From NCBI RefSeq assembly GCF_004357765.1, contig NZ_SMTE01000005.1:62001-126000 (forward strand): 64,000 bases of DNA, read 5' to 3'. Position numbers and translations under genes: made by a program. The notes beneath the pieces were generated by a model. That model did not search any database and was not told the origin of the DNA. It saw only the letters and a list, made by a program, of their open reading frames with translations. Positions 48,651-57,889 of this stretch are shown here, piece by piece; position 1 is the stretch's first letter, and each line of letters opens with the position of its first letter. This stretch comes from Pseudomonas putida. GTDB taxonomy: Bacteria > Pseudomonadota > Gammaproteobacteria > Pseudomonadales > Pseudomonadaceae.

Positions 48651-48995
48651 ATGAAAGACGAAGAACAGGCGCCTATTCCCTGGGTGCAAGACAAGGTGCC
48701 CGAGGATCGGATGGCTGAGCTGATCGGCACCACCAAGCGCGCACTGGAAGGAAAGCGAAGCCGTGGCGTGATCCCCGAGGGGGTCTGGAAGAAAATCGAC
48801 GGCAGGATCTTTTACAGCATCAGGAGATACGAAGCGTGGCTGGAAGGAAGCTGGGGCTACCCACTGGAGTCGAGTTCATCGGCAAATCAATCCGCATCCG
48901 TTTTACTGTCAACGGTGAGCGTCGATCCGAAACACTCGCGCATCCCCAGACCGCCAAGGGGATCAAAGCGGCAGCCGATCTACGCGCTCAGGTAG
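48651..48995 (+). CDS. xis: Excisionase (Xis-like)
   Basis: A 114-residue protein. Residues 10-72 have the excisionase/AlpA-like winged helix pattern: WVQDKVPEDRMAELIGTTKR, EGKRSRGVIPEGVW, RIFYSIRRYEAWL. It bends attachment-site DNA and turns the integrase to excision. The last 53 codons overlap the start of the integrase gene in another frame, a longer overlap than in lambda. Confidence 0.82.
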   Translation: MKDEEQAPIPWVQDKVPEDRMAELIGTTKRALEGKRSRGVIPEGVWKKIDGRIFYSIRRYEAWLEGSWGYPLESSSSANQSASVLLSTVSVDPKHSRIPRPPRGSKRQPIYALR

Positions 48996-50029
48996 TCAGC
49001 CTGGCCAAGCACGGCGTACTGGATGAGCAACGGTACGCCGAGCTTTTCCCAGGCTCGGGCTACATCACCAGGACCAACGAACTGCTGTTCGGCGAATACG
49101 CGCAAAGCTGGCTGGATAGCCTGGAAGTGGTGAATGACACGCGGGTAAATTACAAGGGGTTGTTGAATAACTACTGGATGCCCAACCTGGCGGTACGCCC
49201 CATCAAGGGCATATCAACCATGGACTTGAGGAAGGTGGTCACGGCGACCGAGTGGAAGAGCTCTACCGTAAAGCGCGCAGCAATTGCCATTGCGAAGCGG
49301 CTTTTCAAGCAGGCTGTGTTTGATGGGGTAGTCGATAAAAACCCGGCGGATCCTATCAAGTTGCCCCAGAAGAGCAGGAAGCAGGTAGACCCGTTCACTG
49401 TGGAAGAGGCGGATTCGATCATCGAGTGGCTGTATGCCAACCTGACCAGGTGTCACCAGGTCTATGCAGCCTTCTACGAGTTCGCCTTCTACACCGGCAT
49501 GCGCACCGGAGAAATCATGGCGCTGCGCTGGGACGAGATCGACTCGGAGAAGAAGACGGCGCACATCTGCCGGATCGTGGTTGAAAAACAGGTCATCGAG
49601 CGCACGAAGACCAAGTACACCCGCACCGTAATGCTAAACAGCCGGGCGTTGGGCGCCCTGGAAAGAGCGAAGGAGATCGCGCATTACCGGTCTCGGCAGA
49701 AGCGGCGGGTATCCACCACCTCGCCTTACATTTTCCAGCCATCCGGCGCCTCTCCGCACATGACCGTGCCAGAAACCCCGGCGAACCACTTCGGGCATGC
49801 GGTCAAGGCGTTGGCTGTAAGACACCGGCCCCAGTACAACTGCCGACACACTTATGCCACGATGTGCCTCATGTCAGGGATGAATCCTGCCTTCATCGCA
49901 GGGCAGCTTGGGCACTCAGTGCAAGTGCTCCTTTCCACCTATGCAAAGTGGCTTACTTCGGCCAACGATTGGTCCGAATTGGCGAAGCTGGAGCAGCAGC
50001 TAATTGGTACAGAATTGGTACAGGATTAA
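48836..50029 (+). CDS. int: Tyrosine integrase
   Basis: A 397-residue recombinase starting at GTG (48836). The N-terminal arm-binding part is GVEFIGKSIRIRFTVNGERR. The SAM-like core follows. The catalytic part has Arg near 223 (YTGMRTGEIMALRW), the RHTYA box near 338, GQLGHS and the Tyr nucleophile near 368 (STYAKW). It recombines attP with the host site next to pbpG. It ends at the prophage edge. Confidence 0.95.
   Translation: MAGRKLGLPTGVEFIGKSIRIRFTVNGERRSETLAHPQTAKGIKAAADLRAQVVSLAKHGVLDEQRYAELFPGSGYITRTNELLFGEYAQSWLDSLEVVNDTRVNYKGLLNNYWMPNLAVRPIKGISTMDLRKVVTATEWKSSTVKRAAIAIAKRLFKQAVFDGVVDKNPADPIKLPQKSRKQVDPFTVEEADSIIEWLYANLTRCHQVYAAFYEFAFYTGMRTGEIMALRWDEIDSEKKTAHICRIVVEKQVIERTKTKYTRTVMLNSRALGALERAKEIAHYRSRQKRRVSTTSPYIFQPSGASPHMTVPETPANHFGHAVKALAVRHRPQYNCRHTYATMCLMSGMNPAFIAGQLGHSVQVLLSTYAKWLTSANDWSELAKLEQQLIGTELVQD
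50002..50023 (+). repeat. Tandem 11-base repeat at the end of int
   Basis: AATTGGTACAG occurs twice in direct succession (50002-50012, 50013-50023), in the last codons of the integrase. It may be part of an arm-type integrase site or of the attachment region. The crossover core itself cannot be placed without the other end. Confidence 0.45.
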
Positions 50030-50160
50030 ATATCCTTCACCTTGCGCCCTTTAGTCATAAGGCATTCGACAGAGGTTGAGCCATACTCCAGAATGCACGG
50101 GTTTCGAGGGGGAAAACCCTTGCACAGCCAACGACATACCAACTTTTAGTGAGCCTCAAC

Positions 50161-51087
50161 GTGAAAACATCCCTGTCCATCCTCAGCCTGCTGCTGTTGC
50201 TCACAGGTACTGCGACCCTACCGTCGACCGCTGCTGCACAACCCCCATCCCAGGTGAAAAATGACCCGTCCAAGTTGCACCTGGCCTCCGGCAGCGCCCT
50301 GCTGATCGACCTGAACACCAACCAGGAACTGTATTCGAGCCACGCCGACCGCGTGGTACCCATCGCCTCGGTCACCAAGTTGATGACGGCGATGGTGGTG
50401 CTGGACGCCAAGCAGCCCATGGACGAAATGCTCACCATGACCATCGCCGGCAACCCCGAGATGAAGGGGGTGTATTCGCGGGTGCGGCTGGGCAGCCAGC
50501 TCGATCGCCACGAGACCTTGCTGATCACCCTGATGTCGTCGGAGAACCGCGCCGCCAACACACTGGCCAACCACTACCCCGGCGGTTACCCGGCTTTCAT
50601 CAAGGCCATGAACGCCAAAGCCCGCGCCTTGGGCATGAGCCACACGCGCTATGTCGAACCGACCGGCCTGTCGACGCAGAACGTTTCCACCGCCCGCGAC
50701 CTTGCCAAGCTGCTGCTGGCCTCGCGCAAGTATCCGATGCTGAGCACCTTGTCCACCACCCGGGAAAAGACCGTGGCATTCCGCAAGCCCAACTACACCT
50801 TGGGTTTTCGTAACACCGACCACCTGGTCAACAAGAGCAACTGGGACATCAAGTTGACCAAGACCGGCTTCACCAACGAAGCCGGCCACTGCCTGGTGCT
50901 ACTGACCAGGATGGACAACCGCCCGGTGGCCATGGTGATCCTCGACGCCTACGGCAAGTACACTCACTTCGCCGACGCCAGCCGCATGCGCCAGTGGCTG
51001 GAAACCGGCTCGGCCAAGCCGGCCCCGGCCGTGGCGATGCAATACAAATCGGACCGCCAGAACAAGGCCCGCCTGGCTTCGGAGTAA
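50161..51087 (+). CDS. pbpG: D-alanyl-D-alanine endopeptidase PbpG (PBP7)
   Basis: A 308-residue periplasmic enzyme. The signal peptide ([20 protein letters not shown]) is followed by the S11 motifs: SVTK in PIASVTKLM (SxxK), SEN in MSSENRA and KTG in KTGFTNEAG. It cuts peptidoglycan cross-links. I take the GTG at 50161, which gives a normal signal peptide. A GTG at 50149 adds four residues without a ribosome site. The prophage junction lies just upstream and may have changed its promoter. Confidence 0.92.
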   Translation: MKTSLSILSLLLLLTGTATLPSTAAAQPPSQVKNDPSKLHLASGSALLIDLNTNQELYSSHADRVVPIASVTKLMTAMVVLDAKQPMDEMLTMTIAGNPEMKGVYSRVRLGSQLDRHETLLITLMSSENRAANTLANHYPGGYPAFIKAMNAKARALGMSHTRYVEPTGLSTQNVSTARDLAKLLLASRKYPMLSTLSTTREKTVAFRKPNYTLGFRNTDHLVNKSNWDIKLTKTGFTNEAGHCLVLLTRMDNRPVAMVILDAYGKYTHFADASRMRQWLETGSAKPAPAVAMQYKSDRQNKARLASE

Positions 51088-51127
51088 GCGCACCGCTCCC
51101 CGACGACCTGGGGGCCTGGCACGGCCC

Positions 51128-51580
51128 TCAGGCCTGGGTACTGACGATGCTACCGGTGGCGCTGCCGCCTTCGGCGGTCAGCAATTCCAGCAACTGCGCC
51201 GTCGCGGCCTGGATCTGACCGCTGAGGGTGGCGATGCTGGCCTGCTTGGCACTCACTGCCGCCGCTTTTGCCGACTCGTCCATGTGTTTGGCTTGCAACG
51301 CAGCCAATTCCTTCTGCTGCTCGGCCAGCTGTTTCTGCAACTCCTTGATCATTTCCTTCAGCTCGTTGATGGCCGAGGAGGCGCTGCTGTCGCTGCTGCT
51401 GGCACCACTGCCCGCCGCGCCGCCCGCCCCTTGCGCCTGACTGGCCGCCTGGCTGCCGGAGGTGCCAGCCTGAACAGAGCCCGCGCTGTCTTCGGTGCCC
51501 TCACTGGCCGCCACATCGGTGCTGGTGACCTGTGCCTGGCTGGCTGCCGTGCTGATCGTGACCGAACTGATTCCTACCAT
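51128..51580 (-). CDS. FlxA-like coiled-coil protein
   Basis: A 150-residue protein starting at 51580 (AGGAATC upstream). The N-terminal half is low-complexity (Ala, Ser, Gly, Thr). The C-terminal half is a coiled coil with LKEMIKELQKQLAEQQKELA, as in the FlxA-like family. Function unknown, no signal peptide. It is divergent from pvdA, so its promoter shares the pvdA upstream region. Confidence 0.7.
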   Translation of the reverse strand: MVGISSVTISTAASQAQVTSTDVAASEGTEDSAGSVQAGTSGSQAASQAQGAGGAAGSGASSSDSSASSAINELKEMIKELQKQLAEQQKELAALQAKHMDESAKAAAVSAKQASIATLSGQIQAATAQLLELLTAEGGSATGSIVSTQA

Positions 51581-51690
51581 TTTGATTCCTGCCTGAAACG
51601 CGTCCATGGTGGTTCTTGAGCTGTCCTGCTTATCGGCCACGCGACGCAACTCTTTAGCCTCGGCCGCGACCTCGCTGCAACACCCCCCGG

Positions 51691-51714
51691 TAAATTCCCC
51701 ACTACCTGGCTCGT
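51691..51714 (+). promoter_or_regulatory. PvdS-dependent (iron starvation) promoter of pvdA
   Basis: TAAAT (51691-51695), exactly 16 bases, CGT (51712-51714) matches the iron starvation box used by the PvdS sigma factor. It lies 77 bases before the pvdA start, so pvdA should be induced under iron limitation. Confidence 0.85.
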
Positions 51715-51790
51715 TTGAACAAATGTACTTGCGCAGGAGCCGGCGCCTCCCCGGCGGGCGTCCACATTCGACTTTTATGGAATCGCAGCC

Positions 51791-53125
51791 ATGAGCCAGT
51801 CTTCAAACCCGGAAACAATCAAAGACCTGATCGGCGTGGGCTTCGGCCCTTCCAACCTGGCGCTGGCCATCGCCCTGGAAGAGCTTGCCCAGAGCCAGGG
51901 TCATGCCCTCGACGCCCTGTTCATCGACAAGCAGAAGGATTACCGCTGGCACGGCGAGACCCTGGCCACCCAGAGCGAGCTTCAGATCTCCTTCCTCAAG
52001 GACCTGGTTTCGTTGCGCAACCCCACCAGCCCTTACAGCTTCGTCAACTACCTGCATCAGAAGCAACGCCTGGCCGACTTCATCAACCTGGGCACCTTCT
52101 ATCCGTGCCGCCTCGAGTACAACGACTACCTGCGCTGGGCCGCCGAACACTTCGCGACCCAGGCGGTTTACGGTGAGGAAGTGTTGCGCATCGAGCCGGA
52201 GCTCCAGGGCGGACGGGTCGAGCACCTGCGCCTGGTATCGCGTGACCAGCAGGGACGTGAATACAGTCGACGCACCCGCTCGGTGGTGGTAGGCAGCGGT
52301 GGCACGCCAAAGATTCCCGAGAAATTCGGGGCATTCAAGGACGATCCCCGGGTATTCCACCACTCCCAGTACCTCAGCAGCCTCAGCAAACTGCCCTGCA
52401 CCGAGGGCAAACCCATGCGTATCGCAGTCATCGGCTCCGGCCAGAGCGCGGCCGAAGCGTTCATCGACTTGAACGACAGCTACCCTTCGGTAAAGGTCGA
52501 CATGGTGCTACGCGGCTCGGCCCTGAAACCGGCTGACGACAGCCCGTTCGTCAATGAGATCTTCTCGCCCGACTACACCGACCTGGTCTACAACGAACCG
52601 GCCGACCAGCGCAGCAAGCTGCTCGGCGAGTACCACAACACCAACTATTCGGTGGTCGATCTCGACCTGATCGAGCGCATCTACGGCATCCTCTACCGCC
52701 AGAAGGTCGCCCACCAGTTCCGCCACAATGTGCTGTGCCGCCGCCAGGTCGAAGCGGTGGTCGCAACCCGCGATGGCATCGAACTGACCTTGCGCGACCT
52801 GGCCACCGGCCAACAGCAGACCCACCGCTACGATGCCGTCATCCTCGCTACCGGCTACGAGCGTCGCTCGCACCGGGACCTGCTGGCACCCCTGGCCGGC
52901 TACCTCGAGGACTTCAGCGTCGATCGCAACTATCGGGTGTTGGCCAGCGAAGACCTGCACGCCTCGGTGTACCTGCAAGGCTTCTGTGAGAGCAGTCATG
53001 GCCTGAGCGATACCCTGCTGTCGGTGCTGCCATCGCGCGCTGCGGAAATCAGCCAAGCGCTATACCACGACCTTGCCCGCCACCATGGCCGCAGCCAACC
53101 GACGGTCGCTCTGACCAGCGCCTGA
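51791..53125 (+). CDS. pvdA: L-ornithine N5-monooxygenase PvdA
   Basis: A 444-residue flavoprotein. The FAD motif is GVGFGPSNLALAIALE (about 14-29), the NADPH motif is VIGSGQSAAEAFIDL (about 215) and the substrate-domain end is ILATGYER. It hydroxylates ornithine at the side-chain nitrogen, the first step to the hydroxamate groups of pyoverdine. Regulated by the PvdS box upstream. Length is normal for the family. Confidence 0.95.
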   Translation: MSQSSNPETIKDLIGVGFGPSNLALAIALEELAQSQGHALDALFIDKQKDYRWHGETLATQSELQISFLKDLVSLRNPTSPYSFVNYLHQKQRLADFINLGTFYPCRLEYNDYLRWAAEHFATQAVYGEEVLRIEPELQGGRVEHLRLVSRDQQGREYSRRTRSVVVGSGGTPKIPEKFGAFKDDPRVFHHSQYLSSLSKLPCTEGKPMRIAVIGSGQSAAEAFIDLNDSYPSVKVDMVLRGSALKPADDSPFVNEIFSPDYTDLVYNEPADQRSKLLGEYHNTNYSVVDLDLIERIYGILYRQKVAHQFRHNVLCRRQVEAVVATRDGIELTLRDLATGQQQTHRYDAVILATGYERRSHRDLLAPLAGYLEDFSVDRNYRVLASEDLHASVYLQGFCESSHGLSDTLLSVLPSRAAEISQALYHDLARHHGRSQPTVALTSA

Positions 53126-53143
53126 TCGCCCTCCGCCTCTTCC

Positions 53144-53180
53144 AAGCCGGCAGGGCGTCTGGTGCGCGCCCTGTCGGCTT
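53144..53180. terminator. Bidirectional hairpin between pvdA and DUF1615 gene
   Basis: AAGCCGGCAGGGCG (53144-53157) pairs with 53167-53180 with one mismatch and a nine-base loop. It lies between two convergent genes. The U-runs are poor on both sides, so termination may be weak or need other factors. Confidence 0.65.
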
Positions 53181-53253
53181 GCGCCTTGCGAGACGATACC
53201 GACTATCGGGCCGGCGGATTGTCAGGGTCAATCGTGTTCGTCGGTTCCTGCCT

Positions 53254-54336
53254 CTAGCGCTCCATGCACCGCTGATAGCGCTCATCCACCCGTCTGGCGA
53301 ACCACGCCGTGGTCAGCTTGCGGGTGATCTTCGGGCTCTGCAGCTCGATTCCGGGCAATACCGCCCTAGGCAATGGCTTGCCGGCGCGCCCCTCAGCCAG
53401 GGCGAAGACGCCGCTGTACAGCTTGCTGTCTTCGAAGCCCAGGCTGTCACCTTGTTCGAGCTGAGCACGAATCTGAGGATTGCGCAGACCCAACTTGGCC
53501 CCCAAGGTACGGGCTGCCCGCTCGGTGTTACCCGGCAGGATCGCCCCCGGTGCTATCAGGTCGCCGTCCAGCGCCAGATCGGCACCGCTGACCTTGGCCA
53601 AGGCCGCTTGAAATGCGGCATTGCGGCTGGCGTACCAACCGGCGTTGAAGTCGGCGAAGCGATAGAGCTGGCGATCGTAGTTCGCCGGATAGCCCAGTAA
53701 ATGCGCGATACCGAAGTACATGCCGCCGCGCCGAGTGAACACTTCCTGGCGCAGGGTGCCGTTGTAGGTGTACGGATAGTCCTGCGCATGTTTCTCGGCG
53801 AAGTCGATGCTCACCTGCATCGGCCCACCGGTATGCACCGGATTGAGGCCGCCGAGCAGGGTCTTGCCCAAGGGTAACTGGGCGATGAATTCATCGTACA
53901 GGGCACTGAGCTGCTTCTCGCTGCGCACGGCCAACAAGCGCTGCTGATAGCTCTGGCCGTTGCTCGAGGAGGTGTTCAACGCACCATCGACCAGCATGCG
54001 CGGAATATGCAAGCGTGCGGCACGCCGATCGATTTCATCCCGGGCAATGCGACCCAGGTTCGGGACCTGAGGGTCGGCGCTGAAGGTCGACTCCTGCTCC
54101 GTGACCGCCAACACCGCGCACAGGTTGCTCTTGCTCGGCGCGATGCGCTGGGCGCTGAACGCGACCTGGATATCCCTGGCCCAACCTGCCCGGTCCTTGG
54201 CCTGGGCCGGCAACAGGCGCATCAGCTGGGCACGCACCTTGGTCGGATCGGCCTCGGGCTCTGCCGCCTGACGCCCGGCACAACCTTGCAACAGCGCCAG
54301 GCCAGCCAGGCCGAACGCCAACAGCCGGCCGTTCAG
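53254..54336 (-). CDS. DUF1615 family lipoprotein
   Basis: A protein of about 360 residues. A lipobox (ALLQGCAG) near residue 20 marks a lipoprotein. The mature part (LCAVLAVTEQESTFSADPQVP, then LNPVHTGGPMQV and GGMYFGIAHLLGYP) is the DUF1615 fold, resembling lysozyme-like transglycosylases with a Glu in EQES. No ATG fits the start. CTG at 54336 has GGTGAG upstream and gives a proper signal peptide. TTG at 54321 gives a poor one. The start is therefore uncertain. Confidence 0.82.
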   Translation of the reverse strand: MNGRLLAFGLAGLALLQGCAGRQAAEPEADPTKVRAQLMRLLPAQAKDRAGWARDIQVAFSAQRIAPSKSNLCAVLAVTEQESTFSADPQVPNLGRIARDEIDRRAARLHIPRMLVDGALNTSSSNGQSYQQRLLAVRSEKQLSALYDEFIAQLPLGKTLLGGLNPVHTGGPMQVSIDFAEKHAQDYPYTYNGTLRQEVFTRRGGMYFGIAHLLGYPANYDRQLYRFADFNAGWYASRNAAFQAALAKVSGADLALDGDLIAPGAILPGNTERAARTLGAKLGLRNPQIRAQLEQGDSLGFEDSKLYSGVFALAEGRAGKPLPRAVLPGIELQSPKITRKLTTAWFARRVDERYQRCMER

Positions 54337-54530
54337 GGCTGCTCACCGGCGAGATAGGTCTTGAGCCCCTTGGGGTGCCCGGACATCACGATCGGCAGCT
54401 TCAGCTCGCTACAGGCAGACAACAGCCAACGCGCGCAGGCACGGGTACCGGCTGGGTCACTCATGGCGCCGATGAGTTTCTCCTGAATGTCGACGGCCAA
54501 CAGCGTAGCCTTGTGTGGATCGATCAGCAT
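54333..54530 (-). pseudogene. Truncated isochorismatase-type hydrolase remnant
   Basis: A 65-residue frame beginning MLIDPHKATLLAVDIQEKLI. This is the start of an isochorismatase-like hydrolase, including the catalytic Asp region, and ends with HPKGLKTYLAGEQP. The family is normally about three times as long, and the Lys and Cys of the active site are missing. It is a remnant, although its last codons serve as the ribosome site of the DUF1615 gene. Confidence 0.6.
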
Positions 54531-54587
54531 TGCCTGCCCCTTGCCTGGGAAAAGGCATAGCGTCCCCCACGCAGGCAGTGACGTCAA

Positions 54588-55358
54588 TCAGGCACTCCGG
54601 CGCAGGGGCTTCAGGACATCGGTCAGCGTGGCGAGCACGCGGTCTTCGTGTTCGTGGATGAAAAAGTGCCCGCCGGGAAACCACTGCAGCGAGAATTCAC
54701 CCGCAGTTTCCTCGCCCCAAGCCAGCAACTGCGCTTCGCTGGCCTGGTCCGCCGCGCCACCAAGCACGTGCAGCGGGCAGCCCAGGGGGGAGCGCTGCCG
54801 GTAGCTGTAACGGCCACAGAGGAGGAAGTCGGCACGCAAGACGGGCAGCGTCAGCGCCATCAGCTCGGCATTGGCCAGTACGGCTTCCGGCGTGCCGTTG
54901 AGCTCACGCAGTTCATCGATCAACTGCTCGTCGGACTTCGCCTCACACCAGTTCCGACCCGCATAGTCCTCCCGCCGAGTCGGCGCTGCCGTCCCGCAGG
55001 CAAACAGCGCTCGCGGAGCCAGGCAACCCAGTGCCTGCAGCTCGTGGGCCAGCTCGAAGGCCAGCAACGCGCCCAGGCTATGGCCTAGCAAGGCGTAGGG
55101 CGTGCTGGCGGCCAGGCGCTGCTCGCCCGCCAGCTGCCGGGCCAGCGCCTGCATGTCGGTGTGCAGTGGCTCGCCCATGCGTACGCCACGCCCCGGCAGT
55201 TCCACCGGATGCACATGCAACCAGGCCGGAAGCTTGCGGCGCCAGCGGCTGTAGACCATGGCGCTGGCGCCGGAATAGGGCAGGCACAACAGGTTCAGCG
55301 TGTTCACTGGGCTGCGGCTTCGGCTATTGTCTGCTGCCTGGTCGGTACCACCTGTCAT
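54588..55358 (-). CDS. Type II thioesterase (PvdG-like)
   Basis: A 256-residue alpha/beta hydrolase. LLCLPYSGASAMVYSRW at the start, VELPGRGVRMGEP, the Ser nucleophile in GHSLGALLAFELA, the Asp in the loop before DQASEAQ, and the His in GGHFFIH are those of editing thioesterases of peptide synthetases. It likely clears stalled pyoverdine synthetase. A PvdS-type box lies upstream. It starts at 55358 with AGGAG upstream. Confidence 0.85.
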   Translation of the reverse strand: MTGGTDQAADNSRSRSPVNTLNLLCLPYSGASAMVYSRWRRKLPAWLHVHPVELPGRGVRMGEPLHTDMQALARQLAGEQRLAASTPYALLGHSLGALLAFELAHELQALGCLAPRALFACGTAAPTRREDYAGRNWCEAKSDEQLIDELRELNGTPEAVLANAELMALTLPVLRADFLLCGRYSYRQRSPLGCPLHVLGGAADQASEAQLLAWGEETAGEFSLQWFPGGHFFIHEHEDRVLATLTDVLKPLRRSA

Positions 55359-55418
55359 GGCCTGTCTTTCTCCTGGTCTGAACGTCTCTGGCCCCACTTG
55401 GCGCAGGGCCCCAAATAG

Positions 55419-55442
55419 ACGTAGCCGGCTTCAGGAAAATTA
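55419..55442 (-). promoter_or_regulatory. Probable PvdS box of the thioesterase gene
   Basis: On the minus strand TAATT (55438-55442), 16 bases, CGT (55419-55421) differs from the iron starvation box by one base in the first element. It is 61 bases before the thioesterase start. The same spacing as at pvdA supports joint control. Confidence 0.65.
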
Positions 55443-55460
55443 GGCCGATGCCTTCAGCAT

Positions 55461-55862
55461 TCAGGCATCGCGCAGCAGGTCATGGGCGTCGAGCAGGCGA
55501 TAGGCGACTTGTGGATTGCGCTCCAGCCCACGACGGATGGCCGCCGGGATCGATTGCCGGGTCTTGCGACACAAACCTGGCAGGGCTTCGAGCTCGATGA
55601 CGATGCCACGCATGGTGCGCACCTCGTTGAAACCGGGCGAGATATGCACACGGATGCCGAGGTTCTCGAACATTCGCACCTGCAGGCGCTGCAAGTCTTC
55701 CAGGTCCTTGAGGTTCTCCAGGCGCTCGAGCAGGCGCTTTTCTTCCTGACGGGTCAGCAGGAGGATGCGCTGGGCCGAGGACGGCTGTTCGGCCAGATTT
55801 TCCCGACCGCAATCGCACGCCCCCGGCGGGCAGGGCTGGCGCCATGGAAGTGGTGTATTCAT
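55461..55862 (-). CDS. Hypothetical Cys-containing chromosomal protein
   Basis: A 133-residue protein starting at the ATG at 55862. The first part has CPPGACDCGREN, the middle is a helical, charged region (LTRQEEKRLLERLENLKDLE) and the end is LPGLCRKTRQSIPAAIRRGL. No signal peptide. The ribosome site is weak. The 250 bases to purU (55863-56114) contain the divergent promoters and no further gene. Confidence 0.6.
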   Translation of the reverse strand: MNTPLPWRQPCPPGACDCGRENLAEQPSSAQRILLLTRQEEKRLLERLENLKDLEDLQRLQVRMFENLGIRVHISPGFNEVRTMRGIVIELEALPGLCRKTRQSIPAAIRRGLERNPQVAYRLLDAHDLLRDA

Positions 55863-56114
55863 TGGCCAAGCATAGCCTGTAGCGGCCAGGGCTCGGCAAG
55901 TCGCAAGCGACAACCACCACGAAAGCAGCGCCCTGCTCTTCCACCAATATTCCTACCAGGATAAAAAATTTCACAAAACTCTGGACCATTCACCCCGAGA
56001 TCGCCTATAAATCGCTCAAGAGAAATTAATATTCCTATAAAGAAACATCGTTCGCCGCCCGCGACATCTTTTGCCCTTGTGCCGACCTGCCCCACTTCAC
56101 CACGAGGCCCCGAC

Positions 56115-56981
56115 ATGCATCCCGCTCCCGACCACTTCATCCTGCGCGTCAGTTGCCCGGCTGTGTCCGGCATCGTCGCTGCAGTGACCACCTACCTGGC
56201 CGAGCAAGGTTGCTACATCAGCGAAATGGCGCAGTTCGACGACGAGGACAATGGCCGCTTCTTCATGCGCGCCGTGTTCCGCTACAACACCGGCTGCACG
56301 GGCGACACCCCGCAACTGCAAGCCGGTTTCGCCGACGTCGCCCAGCGCTTCGACATGGATTGGAGCCTGCACAGCAGTGCCCGCCCCATGCGCGTACTGC
56401 TGATGGTCAGCAAGTTCGACCACTGCCTGTCCGACCTGCTCTACCGCCACGCCAAAGGCGAGCTGGACATGCAGATCACCGCCGTGGTGTCCAACCACCT
56501 CGACCTGCGACCGATGGCGGAGCGCCAGGGCATTCGCTTCGTCTACCTGCCAGTGACCAAGGAGACCAAGGCCGAACAGGAAGCGGCGCTGATGCGCATC
56601 GTCGAGGAGACCGCTACCGAGCTGGTGGTGCTGGCGCGCTACATGCAGATCCTCTCCGACGACCTGTGCCGGCAGTTGTCGGGCCGGGCGATCAACATCC
56701 ACCACTCGTTCCTGCCGGGCTTCAAGGGTGCCAAGCCCTACCATCAGGCCTACCAGCGTGGGGTGAAGCTGATCGGTGCCACTGCGCACTATGTCACCAG
56801 CGATCTCGACGAAGGCCCGATCATCGAGCAGGAAGTGCAACGCGTGGACCATGCCTACGCTCCAGACGATCTGGTGGCGATCGGCCGCGACACCGAAACC
56901 ATCGCCCTGTCCCGCGCCGTGAAATACCACCTCGAGCATCGGGTATTCCTCAACCACGACCGCACGGTGATCTTCAAATGA
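56115..56981 (+). CDS. purU: Formyltetrahydrofolate deformylase PurU
   Basis: A 288-residue enzyme with an N-terminal ACT domain (about 7-80) and a formyltransferase-type catalytic domain. [19 protein letters not shown] and SDLDEGPII hold the Asn-His-Asp active site. It releases formate from 10-formyl-tetrahydrofolate. It is the first gene of the operon, with GAGG before the ATG, and overlaps folD by four bases (ATGA). Together with folD it would process the one-carbon unit made by the oxidase downstream. Confidence 0.94.
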   Translation: MHPAPDHFILRVSCPAVSGIVAAVTTYLAEQGCYISEMAQFDDEDNGRFFMRAVFRYNTGCTGDTPQLQAGFADVAQRFDMDWSLHSSARPMRVLLMVSKFDHCLSDLLYRHAKGELDMQITAVVSNHLDLRPMAERQGIRFVYLPVTKETKAEQEAALMRIVEETATELVVLARYMQILSDDLCRQLSGRAINIHHSFLPGFKGAKPYHQAYQRGVKLIGATAHYVTSDLDEGPIIEQEVQRVDHAYAPDDLVAIGRDTETIALSRAVKYHLEHRVFLNHDRTVIFK

Positions 56982-57889
56982 GCGCCTCCCCCAACATCAA
57001 GCTGATCGATGGCAAGGCCACCGCGACACGGGTGCTGGCCGAGGTTCGCGAACAGGTCCAGGCCCTGCGCCAGCGTGATGTGCAGCCGGGCCTGGCGGTT
57101 GTCCTGGTGGGCATGGACGCGGCCAGTCAGGTCTATGTACGTAATAAAGTGCTGCGCGCCGAAGAGGTTGGCATTCGCTCACTGCAACATCGCTTGCCGG
57201 GCGACACCACCCAGGCAGAGCTGCTGACCCTCATCGACCGGCTCAACCGCGATCCGGCCGTCAACGGCATCCTCGTGCAACTGCCGCTGCCGGCACACAT
57301 CGACGAGCACCGTGTTCTCCAGGCAATAGACCCGCTCAAGGACGTGGACGGCTTCCACAGCGAGAACGTCGGCGGCCTCGCCCAAGGCCGCGATGTACTC
57401 ACTCCCTGTACGCCCAGTGGCTGCATGCGCCTGCTGCGCGAAGCCTGTGGCGAACTGCGCGGCAAGCATGCCGTGGTGGTGGGCCGTTCGAACATCGTCG
57501 GCAAACCCATGGCCGCGCTGCTGCTGCAAGCGGACTGCACGGTGACCGTGGTGCACTCACGCAGTCGCGACCTGGCGGCCCTGTGCCGTCAGGCGGACAT
57601 CCTGGTGGCCGCGGTCGGCAAACCTCACCTGATCGGTGCCGACTGGCTCAAGCCCGGGGCGGTGGTGATCGACGTCGGTATCAACCGTATCGCTGAAGGC
57701 GGCCACAGCCGCCTGGTCGGCGACGTCGATTTCACGGCCGCCCTGCCTCAGGTCGCGGCCATCACCCCCGTGCCCGGAGGCGTGGGGCCGATGACCATCG
57801 CTTATCTGATGAAGAACACCTTGATCGCCCTCGACCTGCAGCAACAGGCCACCCGCCAGGAGCGCACCCCATGCCTTTCGCCCTGCTGA
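56978..57889 (+). CDS. folD: Methylene-THF dehydrogenase/cyclohydrolase FolD
   Basis: A 303-residue bifunctional enzyme. [14 protein letters not shown] (Tyr53, Lys57), PLKDVDGFH (catalytic Asp) and the NADP motif [14 protein letters not shown] are all present. It turns 5,10-methylene-THF into 10-formyl-THF. It is a little longer than usual at the C-terminus, which overlaps soxB by 19 bases. As the operon has its own FolD, another copy probably serves general metabolism. Confidence 0.94.
   Translation: MSASPNIKLIDGKATATRVLAEVREQVQALRQRDVQPGLAVVLVGMDAASQVYVRNKVLRAEEVGIRSLQHRLPGDTTQAELLTLIDRLNRDPAVNGILVQLPLPAHIDEHRVLQAIDPLKDVDGFHSENVGGLAQGRDVLTPCTPSGCMRLLREACGELRGKHAVVVGRSNIVGKPMAALLLQADCTVTVVHSRSRDLAALCRQADILVAAVGKPHLIGADWLKPGAVVIDVGINRIAEGGHSRLVGDVDFTAALPQVAAITPVPGGVGPMTIAYLMKNTLIALDLQQQATRQERTPCLSPC

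Larger units (their letters stand above)
1..50148. mobile_element. Lambda-like prophage, left end outside the window
   Basis: Gene order follows lambdoid siphophages: terminase, portal, head and tail genes on the minus strand, replication and cro on the minus strand, repressor on the plus strand, and recombination genes, xis and int on the plus strand. The integrase ends at 50029 and the host gene pbpG begins about 130 bases later, so the right junction is in 50030-50160. The left junction is not in the window, because position 1 lies inside a phage HNH gene. Terminase, portal, capsid, scaffold, tail, repressor, int and xis all look intact. No endolysin is visible and may lie to the left. The exact end coordinate is an estimate. 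Confidence 0.95.

Noticed and set aside
50030-50160. tRNA or tmRNA gene as integration target
   Set aside because: No cloverleaf or T-loop sequence could be fitted in this interval.
56153-57889. Single long frame covering purU antiframe and folD
   Set aside because: Only the part from the ATG at 56978 is FolD. The first 270 codons are a shifted reading of purU.
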